A stretch of DNA of 64,000 nucleotides. It comes from an uncultured Lachnospiraceae bacterium. Lineage in GTDB: Bacteria; Bacillota; Clostridia; Lachnospirales; Lachnospiraceae. The stretch lies in assembly GCA_934320845.1 (NCBI GenBank), contig CAKRFU010000010.1, forward strand, positions 54,099-118,098, given 5' to 3'. Below, piece after piece: positions 34,290-44,072 of this stretch (the stretch's first letter is position 1; each line of letters opens with the position of its first letter). The notes under the pieces were generated by a model. That model did not search any database. It had not been told where the DNA came from and worked only from the letters and a program-made list of their open reading frames with translations. The position numbers and the translations under genes were made by a program.

Positions 34290-35468
34290 ATGAACGAAAT
34301 TCAGTTAAAGTATGGATGTAACCCAAATCAGAAACCAGCAAGAGTATTTATGAAGGATGGAAGTGATCTTCCTTTTGAAGTATTAAATGGAAATCCCGGA
34401 TATATAAATCTTTTGGATGCATTTAACAGCTGGCAGCTTGTTAAGGAAGTAAAAGAAGCTACAGGTCACGTTGCGGCGGCTTCTTTTAAGCATGTAAGTC
34501 CGGCAGGGGCTGCTATAGATGTTCCGCTTACAGATACTATGAAAAAAGTTTATTTTGTAGATGATGATATTGAACTTACTCCTATGGCCACAGCTTATAT
34601 CAGAGCAAGAGGTGCAGACAGAATGTCATCATTTGGAGATTTTGTTGCACTTTCAGATGAGTGTGATGTTGCTACAGCAAAGTATCTTAAGACACTTGTA
34701 TCTGACGGTATTATTGCACCTTCATATTCGGATGAGGCTCTTGAAATTCTCAAAGGAAAGAAACGTGGAAATTATTGTGTTATTAAGATTGACCCGGATT
34801 ACGAAGCAGCACCGCTTGAGACAAAAGATGTATTCGGAATTACATTTGAGCAGGGACACAATACAGTAAAGACAACAAAAGAACTTTTTGAAAATATTGT
34901 AACTGAAAAGAAAGAGCTTTCAGAAGATGCACTTAACGATATGATAATTGCAAATATCGTACTTAAATATACACAGTCAAATTCAGTATGTTATGTAAAA
35001 GACGGTCAGGCAATCGGAATCGGTGCAGGACAGCAGTCACGTATTCACTGTACAAGACTTGCAGGTGATAAGGCTGATAAGTGGTTCCTTCGTCAGTCGC
35101 CAAAGGCACTTAATCTTCCGTTCAAAGCTGACATCAGAAAGCCTGACAGAGATAATACTATCGACGTATATCTTTCAGATGATTATCAGGATGTTCTTGC
35201 AGATGGAAAATGGGAACAGTTCTTTACTGAAAAGCCTGAACCGATGACAAGAGAAGAGCGTGCAGAGTGGATTAAAAATCTTGATGGAGTTACACTTGGT
35301 TCAGATGCATTTATTCCGTTTAGCGACAATATTGAGCGTGCAAACAAGAGTGGCGTTAAATATGTAGCACAGGCAGGCGGTTCAAAGAATGACCAGTCGG
35401 TTATTGATGCATGTAACGAATTTGGAATACTTATGGCATTTACAGGCCTCAGACTTTTCCATCACTAG
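34290..35468 (+). CDS. purH: Stand-alone AICAR formyltransferase
   Basis: A 392-residue cytosolic enzyme of purine synthesis that formylates AICAR with 10-formyl-THF. It matches only the AICARFT part of bifunctional PurH (LKYGCNPNQKPARVF, AAASFKHVSPAGAA with the catalytic Lys-His pair, NSVCYVKDGQAIGIGAGQQSR, AQAGGSKND). It lacks the N-terminal IMP cyclohydrolase (MGS-like) domain. The missing activity is supplied by the next gene. The start at 34290 follows AAAGGAG; an upstream GTG frame at 34233 would lie inside the riboswitch terminator. It is controlled by the ZTP riboswitch. Confidence 0.93.
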   Translation: MNEIQLKYGCNPNQKPARVFMKDGSDLPFEVLNGNPGYINLLDAFNSWQLVKEVKEATGHVAAASFKHVSPAGAAIDVPLTDTMKKVYFVDDDIELTPMATAYIRARGADRMSSFGDFVALSDECDVATAKYLKTLVSDGIIAPSYSDEALEILKGKKRGNYCVIKIDPDYEAAPLETKDVFGITFEQGHNTVKTTKELFENIVTEKKELSEDALNDMIIANIVLKYTQSNSVCYVKDGQAIGIGAGQQSRIHCTRLAGDKADKWFLRQSPKALNLPFKADIRKPDRDNTIDVYLSDDYQDVLADGKWEQFFTEKPEPMTREERAEWIKNLDGVTLGSDAFIPFSDNIERANKSGVKYVAQAGGSKNDQSVIDACNEFGILMAFTGLRLFHH

Positions 35469-35531
35469 TTCAATGTATCAATTATTAATTATACGTTGTA
35501 CTGGAATAAAAATAACATATCGGAGGTTTTT

Positions 35532-36245
35532 ATGGAAAAAATATCTTTAAAAAATGAATTAACTTCAAATGCATATCCGGGCCGTGGCATTGTTGTAGGA
35601 AAGACTGCTGACGGAAAGCATGCAGCTATTGCATATTTTATCATGGGCAGAAGTGAAAACAGCAGAAACAGAGTGTTTGTAACAGACGGTGACGGAATTC
35701 GTACACAGGCATTTGACCCTTCAAAACTTACAGACCCAAGTCTTATAATATATGCACCTGTCCGTGTCCTAGACAATGACACAATCGTAACAAATGGTGA
35801 CCAGACAGATACTGTATATGACCTTATGCAGGACGGCTCAACTTTTGAGCAGTCGCTTTGTACAAGAGAGTTTGAGCCGGATGAGCCAAACTTTACACCT
35901 AGAATTTCAGCTATTCTTCATGTTGAGGACGGTGGATTTGACTATTCAATGTCTATTCTTAAGAGCAACAATGGAAATCCTGATTGCTGTAACAGATATA
36001 CATTCGATTATGAAAATCCAATAGCAGGTGAGGGAAGATTTATTCATACATATATGCATGACGGAAATCCGCTTCCAAGTTTTGAGGGAGAGCCTAAACT
36101 TGTGGATATACCAAATGATATGGATGAATTTGGTGACCTTGTATGGAACAGTTTGAATGCTGATAACAAGGTATCGCTTTTTATCAGATTTATAAATATT
36201 GAAGATGGAACATTTGAAAGCAAAATTTACAATAAGAATGCGTAA
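35532..36245 (+). CDS. purO: IMP cyclohydrolase, stand-alone (PurO-like)
   Basis: A 237-residue protein of the IMP cyclohydrolase family (NAYPGRGIVVGKTADGKHAAIAYFIMGRS, ENSRNRVF, DPSLIIYAPVR, NGDQTDT). The family closes the ring of FAICAR to give IMP, the last step of de novo purine synthesis. Together with the AICAR formyltransferase upstream it replaces bifunctional PurH. GGAGG stands 5 bases before the ATG at 35532. The 63-base gap contains no terminator, so both genes probably answer to the ZTP riboswitch. Confidence 0.88.
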   Translation: MEKISLKNELTSNAYPGRGIVVGKTADGKHAAIAYFIMGRSENSRNRVFVTDGDGIRTQAFDPSKLTDPSLIIYAPVRVLDNDTIVTNGDQTDTVYDLMQDGSTFEQSLCTREFEPDEPNFTPRISAILHVEDGGFDYSMSILKSNNGNPDCCNRYTFDYENPIAGEGRFIHTYMHDGNPLPSFEGEPKLVDIPNDMDEFGDLVWNSLNADNKVSLFIRFINIEDGTFESKIYNKNA

Positions 36246-36305
36246 AGCAGAGAAACTTATTGTTAGGATAGGATGTTCATAAAAAAGTATATGTAAATAG
36301 AAGAG

Positions 36306-36404
36306 ATTGATATAAACTTTTCAGCGAATGGCGATGGAGGCGGTTGGCACTTTGTTTCGGTCGCTGCATAAAACCTATTAGCAGGAAAGTTTATATCAAT
36401 TTTT
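36306..36404 (+). other. 99-base structured element with 15-bp closing stem and T-run
   Basis: A perfect 15-bp inverted repeat (36306-36320 with 36386-36400; arm ATTGATATAAACTTT) encloses 65 bases that themselves pair (CAGCGA 36322-36327 with TCGCTG 36361-36366; CTGC / GCAG near 36363 and 36381). It ends in TTTTTG. It could be an elaborate terminator of the purine operon, a small RNA or a small non-autonomous insertion. The remaining bases of 36246-36507 hold the promoter-like TGGTATAGT at 36468-36476. Confidence 0.5.
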
Positions 36405-36507
36405 GCTTTAAATAACCACAATGAAATTTTTTATCGTTGTAAAGTTCTTTCCTGTTTTGTTTTTTGGTGGTATAGTGATATAAACTACACAACAAGGAGG
36501 CACCGCA

Positions 36508-37287
36508 ATGGATATCGAAGAAAACATAAGATTATTTCAACAATACCAGAAAAGCAACAAACTTGAGAAGGCATCGGAAATAGTTGATGAGATAGCTAAA
36601 GAGCTTAAAGCAGGTGACAAGCCGGTTTTATGTGCAAATCATATTTTGGAATTTTACCTGTTTGAATACTACTTTAAGACGAGAGATTATGAGGCAGTCA
36701 GATATCCGGTGCATCGTATGTATCATTCTCTTGCAAAAAAATATATGGAGAGAATGCATTTTGATAAAGCATATGAAAAGCTTGTGAAAGCAGCAGAATG
36801 GAATGCTGTGGATATGGATATATACTGGGAAAAAACTGAATGTTTAAAGCAGCTCGGTGAACTTAAAAAACTTAAAGAAACAACAAAGGAACTTCATAAA
36901 TTTATATACACGAGAGCAGATATTGCTCATTTTTACAGAAATATAGGGTATTATTATGTAGAGAAGAAAGAACCCGAGAAAGCCATGGTGCTTTACACAT
37001 ACAGCAATATGTTCAGCCACAGCAAAACGGCTGACAGTGAACTAAACTTTTTGGAAACGGCTCTTGAAAGAGAGTGCCCTGAGTATACAGTGGATAAAAT
37101 TCAAAAAGAGATAAGAAAATTAAAACTGCCCGATGGAATATCAGAGACAACGCTTACTATCATTCTTAGGGCTGGACAGCTTGAGATTGAGCAGGGTGAT
37201 AAGACTTCGGGAGTTGAATGCATGGAACTATTGTATCAGGTAACAGGTGATGAGCATATAAGAAAGATTATCGAGGCAGAATCATGA
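36508..37287 (+). CDS. TPR-like helical repeat protein
   Basis: A 259-residue soluble protein without signal peptide, built of helix pairs typical of tetratricopeptide-like repeats (YMERMHFDKAYEKLVKAAEWN, YYVEKKEPEKAMVLYTYSNMF). No catalytic motif is visible. An ATGA-type overlap (37284-37287) couples it to the patatin-like gene, suggesting the two products work together; the helical repeats would be a protein-binding partner. The function is not known. A GGAGG site precedes the ATG. Confidence 0.7.
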   Translation: MDIEENIRLFQQYQKSNKLEKASEIVDEIAKELKAGDKPVLCANHILEFYLFEYYFKTRDYEAVRYPVHRMYHSLAKKYMERMHFDKAYEKLVKAAEWNAVDMDIYWEKTECLKQLGELKKLKETTKELHKFIYTRADIAHFYRNIGYYYVEKKEPEKAMVLYTYSNMFSHSKTADSELNFLETALERECPEYTVDKIQKEIRKLKLPDGISETTLTIILRAGQLEIEQGDKTSGVECMELLYQVTGDEHIRKIIEAES

Positions 37288-38123
37288 CAGGAGTATTATT
37301 TGAGGGTGGTTCATTCAGACCGGTTTTCAGCTGCGGCATTATGGATGCATTGCTTGAAGAAAACATTATGTTTCCGTATTGTATAGGGGTATCGGCAGGG
37401 GCGGCAGATGCAGCGTCATATATATCAAGGCAGCCGGAGCGCAATATCAGAATACTTGAGAAGTATCGAAATGATAAACGTTATTTGAGTAAGAGAAATT
37501 TTTTGAAGGAAAGAAGTATTTTCGGACTGGATTTTGTATTTAGGGAGATACCAAATAAACTTGATGTTTTTGATATGAAAACATTCAAAGAATATGATGG
37601 AAGATTTGTTATTGTAACTACAGATGCAAAAACAGGAAAAGTACATTATTTTGACCAGAAGGATGTAGATGAGACATTTGAGGTTTTTTGTGCCACATGT
37701 GCACTTCCGGGAGCATGCCCACCGGCAAAGATAAATGGCAGAAAATATTATGACGGAGGTCTGTCAAACCCTATTCCGATAGACAAATGTCTTGAGGACG
37801 GATGCGATAAAATGCTTATAGTTCTTACACAGCCTGAAGGATTTATAAAAACACCGAGAAAATCGGAAAAGAATATGGCTAAAGTAATCAAGTTAAAGTA
37901 TCCTGCAATTGCAGATGAACTATTAAACAGATGTGACAAATATAACGAGTCGGTACGTTTATGTGAAAAGCTTGAAAAAGCAGGCAAGGCAGTTATACTC
38001 AGACCAAAATATAAATTAAACAGTCTTGAAAGCGATACGGGTAAGTTAAGGCAGACATATGAGATGGGCAAAGAGATTGCAAAAGAAAATATGGATAAGA
38101 TAAAATTCTTATGCGAAAAATGA
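37284..38123 (+). CDS. Patatin-like phospholipase
   Basis: A 279-residue cytosolic or membrane-peripheral lipid acyl hydrolase. The catalytic dyad is evident: the nucleophile Ser in GVSAG near residue 38 and the Asp in DGG near residue 155, with the oxyanion loop EGGSFR near the N-terminus. Family members hydrolyse phospholipid or lysophospholipid acyl chains; closest in layout are the YjjU-type bacterial patatins. It overlaps the TPR gene by 4 bases. A terminator is not obvious after it, but the fba promoter lies just downstream. Confidence 0.88.
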   Translation: MTGVLFEGGSFRPVFSCGIMDALLEENIMFPYCIGVSAGAADAASYISRQPERNIRILEKYRNDKRYLSKRNFLKERSIFGLDFVFREIPNKLDVFDMKTFKEYDGRFVIVTTDAKTGKVHYFDQKDVDETFEVFCATCALPGACPPAKINGRKYYDGGLSNPIPIDKCLEDGCDKMLIVLTQPEGFIKTPRKSEKNMAKVIKLKYPAIADELLNRCDKYNESVRLCEKLEKAGKAVILRPKYKLNSLESDTGKLRQTYEMGKEIAKENMDKIKFLCEK

Positions 38124-38124
38124 T

Positions 38125-38152
38125 TTGATTTTTATAAGAAATAGTATATAAT
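38125..38152 (+). promoter_or_regulatory. Promoter and leader of the aldolase gene
   Basis: TTGATT (38125-38130), a 16-base spacer and TATAAT (38147-38152). The leader of about 100 bases holds two small hairpins (CCTGAAT / ATTTAGG at about 38186-38205, and GTTCCTG / CAGGGAC at about 38214-38235) of unknown purpose. Confidence 0.65.
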
Positions 38153-38260
38153 AAAACTGATTGAGAGTAGTTTTGCCTGAAAAGTCCTGAATTATGGGAT
38201 TTAGGTAATTAAAGTTCCTGTATCAAATCAGGGACAAGTCTAAAGATGGAGGATTATAAA

Positions 38261-39133
38261 ATGAGTAGATTAGTTTCAGCAAAAGAAATGCTTACAAAGG
38301 CTAAAGCAGGTAAGTATGCAGTAGGTCAGTTCAATATCAATAACTTAGAGTGGACAAAGTCTATTTTACAGACAGCAGAGGAATTACAGTCACCTGTTAT
38401 CCTTGGTGTATCTGAGGGTGCAGGAAAGTATATGTGTGGTTATAAAACAATCGTTGGTATGGTAGAGGGAATGCTTGAAGAGTTAAACATCACTGTTCCT
38501 GTAGCACTTCACCTTGACCACGGTTCATTTGAAGGTGCAAAAGCTTGTATCAATGCAGGATTTTCTTCAATCATGTTTGATGGTTCAAGCCTTCCAATCG
38601 AAGAGAATGTTCAGAAAACAACAGAGTTAGTAAATACATGTAATATTCTTGGTCTTTCTCTTGAAGCAGAAGTAGGTTCTATCGGTGGAGAAGAGGACGG
38701 AGTTATCGGTGCCGGTGAGTGTGCAGATCCTGATGAGTGTAAGAAGGTTGCAGACCTCGGTGTTACAATGCTTGCAGCAGGTATCGGAAACATTCATGGT
38801 AAATATCCTGAAAACTGGGCAGGACTCAGCTTTGAGACACTTGATGCTATTCAGGCTAAGACAGGAGATATGCCACTTGTTCTTCATGGTGGTACAGGAA
38901 TCCCTGCTGATATGATTAAGAAAGCTATTTCACTTGGTGTTGCAAAGATCAATGTAAACACAGAGTGCCAGTTAGCATTCCAGGAAGCTACGCGTAAATA
39001 CATCGAAGCAGGCAAGGACTTAGAAGGAAAGGGATTTGACCCTCGTAAACTTCTTGCTCCTGGTGCTGAAGCAATCAAAGCAACTGTTAAAGAAAAGATG
39101 GAACTCTTCGGATCAGTTGGAAAAGCTAAATAA
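38261..39133 (+). CDS. fba: Class II fructose-1,6-bisphosphate aldolase
   Basis: A 290-residue zinc-dependent aldolase of glycolysis. Metal-binding and active-site motifs are clear: VALHLDHGSFEGA (catalytic Asp, zinc His), LEAEVGSIGGEEDG, GNIHGKYP and VLHGGTGIP with zinc-binding His residues, and INVNTECQLAF. The start at 38261 is set by GGAGG 10 bases upstream; the frame continues five codons further up without a site. Codon use is strongly biased, as expected for an abundant enzyme. A single-gene unit with its own promoter and terminator. Confidence 0.95.
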   Translation: MSRLVSAKEMLTKAKAGKYAVGQFNINNLEWTKSILQTAEELQSPVILGVSEGAGKYMCGYKTIVGMVEGMLEELNITVPVALHLDHGSFEGAKACINAGFSSIMFDGSSLPIEENVQKTTELVNTCNILGLSLEAEVGSIGGEEDGVIGAGECADPDECKKVADLGVTMLAAGIGNIHGKYPENWAGLSFETLDAIQAKTGDMPLVLHGGTGIPADMIKKAISLGVAKINVNTECQLAFQEATRKYIEAGKDLEGKGFDPRKLLAPGAEAIKATVKEKMELFGSVGKAK

Positions 39134-39169
39134 ATCAATCCGTAAGGACAAAACAAAGTATTATCTGAC

Positions 39170-39206
39170 AGCTTTGCAGCATTTATTGTTGCAAAGTTGT
39201 TTTTCC
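39170..39206 (+). terminator. Terminator of the aldolase gene
   Basis: A 12-bp stem with two wobble pairs (AGCTTTGCAGCA at 39170-39181, TGTTGCAAAGTT at 39187-39198) is followed by GTTTTTCC. Confidence 0.88.
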
Positions 39207-39282
39207 TTTATAAAGATTATAAAATTTTGATTATGGAAACTTAAACTTTTTTAAAACTATAATGCCAGGAAGGAGAGTTTAT

Positions 39283-41331
<2,049 letters not shown>

Positions 41332-41370
41332 TTTCTTTCAATTGAAATTATCTAAAATAATCTTAATAAC

Positions 41371-41417
41371 AAAAAGCTGTAATATCACATAAGGTTATGT
41401 GTTTACAGCTTTTTTAT
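41371..41417. terminator. Bidirectional terminator between yajC and the PHP gene
   Basis: AAAAAGCTGTAA (41371-41382) pairs with TTACAGCTTTTT (41403-41414), with an inner CACATAA / TTATGTG stem. A and T tracts at the base serve both strands. Confidence 0.9.
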
Positions 41418-41432
41418 TATACTTTTTGTTTT

Positions 41433-42341
41433 TTATGAATTTTTTTCAGCAAAATCCAAAACTTTTTTTGTAAATTCAGACGTTTTTGCAGCTTTGGCGA
41501 TGTTGATAAGGTACTCAAAAGGTACACTTAAAGTTCCGCGGCCGGTACCCATATCTATTGCCGGTTTGTTGGTACCATGAAAATCTGAACCACCGCTTGG
41601 AAGCAGTTCATATTTATTGCAGAGTTTTCTGACATAAGTTTCATCCTGAGCAGTATGGTTTGAATATTTTGCTTCCATACCTTTCAGACCAGCTGCTTTC
41701 AGACGTTCGATAAGGGCTTCAAGTTCTTTTTCTTCAAGTTTATAGTGAAGGGGATGTGCAAGTATTGGAACGCCGCCTGATTCGAGAATAAGGTCAATAC
41801 CTTCTTCAGGAGTTATATATTTTCTTGGGACATAGTAAGGACAATGTATGTCAAGATATTTGTCAAAAGCCTCGGCAGAGTTTTTGACTACACCGTGGCT
41901 GATAAGCCATCTTGCAAAGTGTGCCCTTGTGATTACAGTGTCAGGATTTCCTTCTTGGAGTTCCTCGTAAGTCATATTTATTGAAGCTGCCTGAAATTTG
42001 GCAACCATTTCTTTGTTTCTCTCAACTCGTCTTTCAACCAGAAGATTAGAAATTTTTGTAAATGCAGGATTTTTGTAATCAATAAAAAGTCCTACTATAT
42101 GAATATCTCCATCTTTATAACCGACAGAAAGCTCGGTTCCCGGGACAAATAAGACAGGAGCATTTTGGTTTTTTATGGCAGCAGCGGCACTATCTATACC
42201 GCCAACAGCATCATGGTCAGTAAGTGCAAATGCAGTGAGCCCTTTTTCAACTGCTTTTTTAACAAGTTCTTCGGGTGAAAATGTTCCATCGGAGAAAGTT
42301 GAATGTGTATGTAAATCTACGGTTCTTTTTGAATTATTCAT
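41433..42341 (-). CDS. PHP-domain phosphoesterase
   Basis: A 302-residue metal-dependent hydrolase of the PHP family. Metal-binding motifs are DLHTHSTFSDGTFSP near the N-terminus, LTDHDAV, ITRAHFARWL, LAHPLHY and GSDFHG. Related proteins include the RNase AM / 3',5'-nucleoside bisphosphate phosphatase YciV. That activity is likely but cannot be proven from motifs. It is the only minus-strand gene in this block and interrupts the usual yajC-to-secDF run. Confidence 0.85.
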   Translation of the reverse strand: MNNSKRTVDLHTHSTFSDGTFSPEELVKKAVEKGLTAFALTDHDAVGGIDSAAAAIKNQNAPVLFVPGTELSVGYKDGDIHIVGLFIDYKNPAFTKISNLLVERRVERNKEMVAKFQAASINMTYEELQEGNPDTVITRAHFARWLISHGVVKNSAEAFDKYLDIHCPYYVPRKYITPEEGIDLILESGGVPILAHPLHYKLEEKELEALIERLKAAGLKGMEAKYSNHTAQDETYVRKLCNKYELLPSGGSDFHGTNKPAIDMGTGRGTLSVPFEYLINIAKAAKTSEFTKKVLDFAEKNS

Positions 42342-42496
42342 TTATAACCTCTTTTCTGCGCACATTTTAATAAATTTATGTTGATGTTCACATAATTTAT
42401 GAACAGTAGAGAGTGCGTTTATTTTTTCTTTTTATGAAGTTTAACATAAAATTGCGACAAAATGAATAGATATTGAAAAAAAGGGGTTTTATCAGC

Positions 42497-42871
42497 GTGG
42501 AAAAAGTGATTAAAAATATTGTTATTATTCTTTTGATACAAATTATGCTTACGGCAGTGATATTATTTGTTTCATCGGGAATAATATGGAAGTATGCTTA
42601 TGATGAAAAAGCGATAAGTGCAGTTGTAATAGGAACATATATAGTAGTAAATATTCTGGGTGGAATAATAGCGGGAAAGTTGTTTAAGAAAAATAAATTC
42701 TTGTGGGGACTTGCGGCAGGAATTATATATTTTTCGGTATTGCTGTTATTTGGAACAGTTATATTTAAAACAGGAATCCCCGGGATAAATATTGTCGGAA
42801 ATGCACTTATTTGTGCTGTATCGGGAATGACAGGAGGAATGCTTGGGGCGAGTATTCACAAACAGACATGA
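42497..42871 (+). CDS. TIGR04086-family membrane protein
   Basis: A protein of about 124 residues with four hydrophobic helices and a Gly-rich third segment (GIPGINIVGNALICAVSGMTGGMLGA). GTG 42497 with AAGGGG 10 bases upstream is the best start; the longer TTG frame at 42473 has none. In Clostridia this family lies between yajC and the six-cysteine peptide genes scfA/scfB, followed by secD and secF. Here the Scf pair is absent, and a polysaccharide deacetylase gene takes the place. The function is unknown. Confidence 0.75.
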   Translation: MEKVIKNIVIILLIQIMLTAVILFVSSGIIWKYAYDEKAISAVVIGTYIVVNILGGIIAGKLFKKNKFLWGLAAGIIYFSVLLLFGTVIFKTGIPGINIVGNALICAVSGMTGGMLGASIHKQT

Positions 42872-42960
42872 TAAGCAAAACTTAACAGAAATGTAATCAC
42901 ATATTATGAAAAGTGTGTTATTATGAATTACGAAATATATGAGTGGAGGCAGGGAACTTT

Positions 42961-43920
42961 ATGAGACAAAATAATGAAATAAGAAAAGAAAGTTACCGGG
43001 ACAGGGAGATGAGGAGCAGAAGACGCAGGGAGCGTGAACTTAGAAAAACAAAAATGATACTTATAAATGCTGCTATTGCGCTTGTTGTTATCCTTGTCGT
43101 GTTTATTGTTGCTATTATAAAATTAAATGGAAAAAATAATTCAGATATAAAAAATTATTCGGATAAAAGCATAAATGAAAAGAGAAGTGAAGAAAATAAA
43201 GAAAAAAAAGACAAAACCAAAAAAAGTAAGCCTACCGCTGCACCGACCGCCACTGTGAAAGAAGATAATTCCATGGGAAGCGGCAGTAAAAAATGGATAA
43301 GAAAAAATCTTGATAAGGATAAACCGATGATTGCCTTAACTTTTGATGACGGACCTTATACACCTGTCACAGGCAAAATATTAAGAGTTCTGAAAAAATA
43401 TGATTCGAGAGCTACGTTTTTCGTTGTCGGAAACAGAGTTAATGCTTACAGCAAAGTTTTAAAGGCATCGTACAATATGGGAAATCAGATAGCAAGCCAC
43501 ACTTTTGACCACGAGGACTTAAGTAAAATGACAAAGAAACAGTTATCGGCAGAGATGACGAAAACAAATAATGCATTGCAGTCGGTTATAGGATGTCATG
43601 CTACACTTGTAAGACCGCCATATGGAAACATAAGCGATGTGATGCGTAAAAATATTAAAATCCCGATGATGTATTGGAGTATCGATACTGATGACTGGAA
43701 ATGGAGAAATGCATCAAAGGTTTTGGCAGAGTGTAAAAATGTAAAGGACGGTGATATAATTCTGATGCACGATTTGTATCCGAGTACGGCAGAGGCAGTG
43801 AAAAGGTTGGTGCCACGGCTTAAAAAGAAAGGTTATCAGCTTGTTACGGTGGATGAAATGTTTTACTACAAAGGCATAAAAGCTGAAGCCGGCAAGGTAT
43901 ATGCAAGTGGCAGACAATAG
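42961..43920 (+). CDS. Membrane-anchored polysaccharide deacetylase
   Basis: A 319-residue protein. An Arg-rich N-terminus (about 8-31), one membrane helix (about 32-54) and a Lys/Glu-rich spacer (about 60-110) precede an extracytoplasmic NodB domain. Motifs are TFDDGP (Asp129, Asp130), HTFDH (metal His180 and His184), RPPYG and a late DGDIILMHD. Members remove N-acetyl groups from peptidoglycan (PgdA type) or other glycans. It lies in the slot normally filled by scfA/scfB upstream of secDF. Confidence 0.9.
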   Translation: MRQNNEIRKESYRDREMRSRRRRERELRKTKMILINAAIALVVILVVFIVAIIKLNGKNNSDIKNYSDKSINEKRSEENKEKKDKTKKSKPTAAPTATVKEDNSMGSGSKKWIRKNLDKDKPMIALTFDDGPYTPVTGKILRVLKKYDSRATFFVVGNRVNAYSKVLKASYNMGNQIASHTFDHEDLSKMTKKQLSAEMTKTNNALQSVIGCHATLVRPPYGNISDVMRKNIKIPMMYWSIDTDDWKWRNASKVLAECKNVKDGDIILMHDLYPSTAEAVKRLVPRLKKKGYQLVTVDEMFYYKGIKAEAGKVYASGRQ

Positions 43921-43967
43921 GAAATATATTGCCAAAACTAAAAAGTTTTAAGAAAAAGTAAAAAAAT

Positions 43968-43997
43968 TTGCATTCATGTTGTTCTCTATGTTATAAT
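43968..43997 (+). promoter_or_regulatory. Promoter for secDF
   Basis: TTGCAT (43968-43973), an 18-base spacer and TATAAT (43992-43997) preceded by TGT, giving an extended -10. It lies 75 bases before the ATG at 44073. Confidence 0.75.
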
Positions 43998-44072
43998 GCA
44001 ATTTAGCGTGGCTTATTGTACGGTAAACCGCGAAATCATGTTATAAGTATTAAGTTAAAGGAGAAAAACAGC

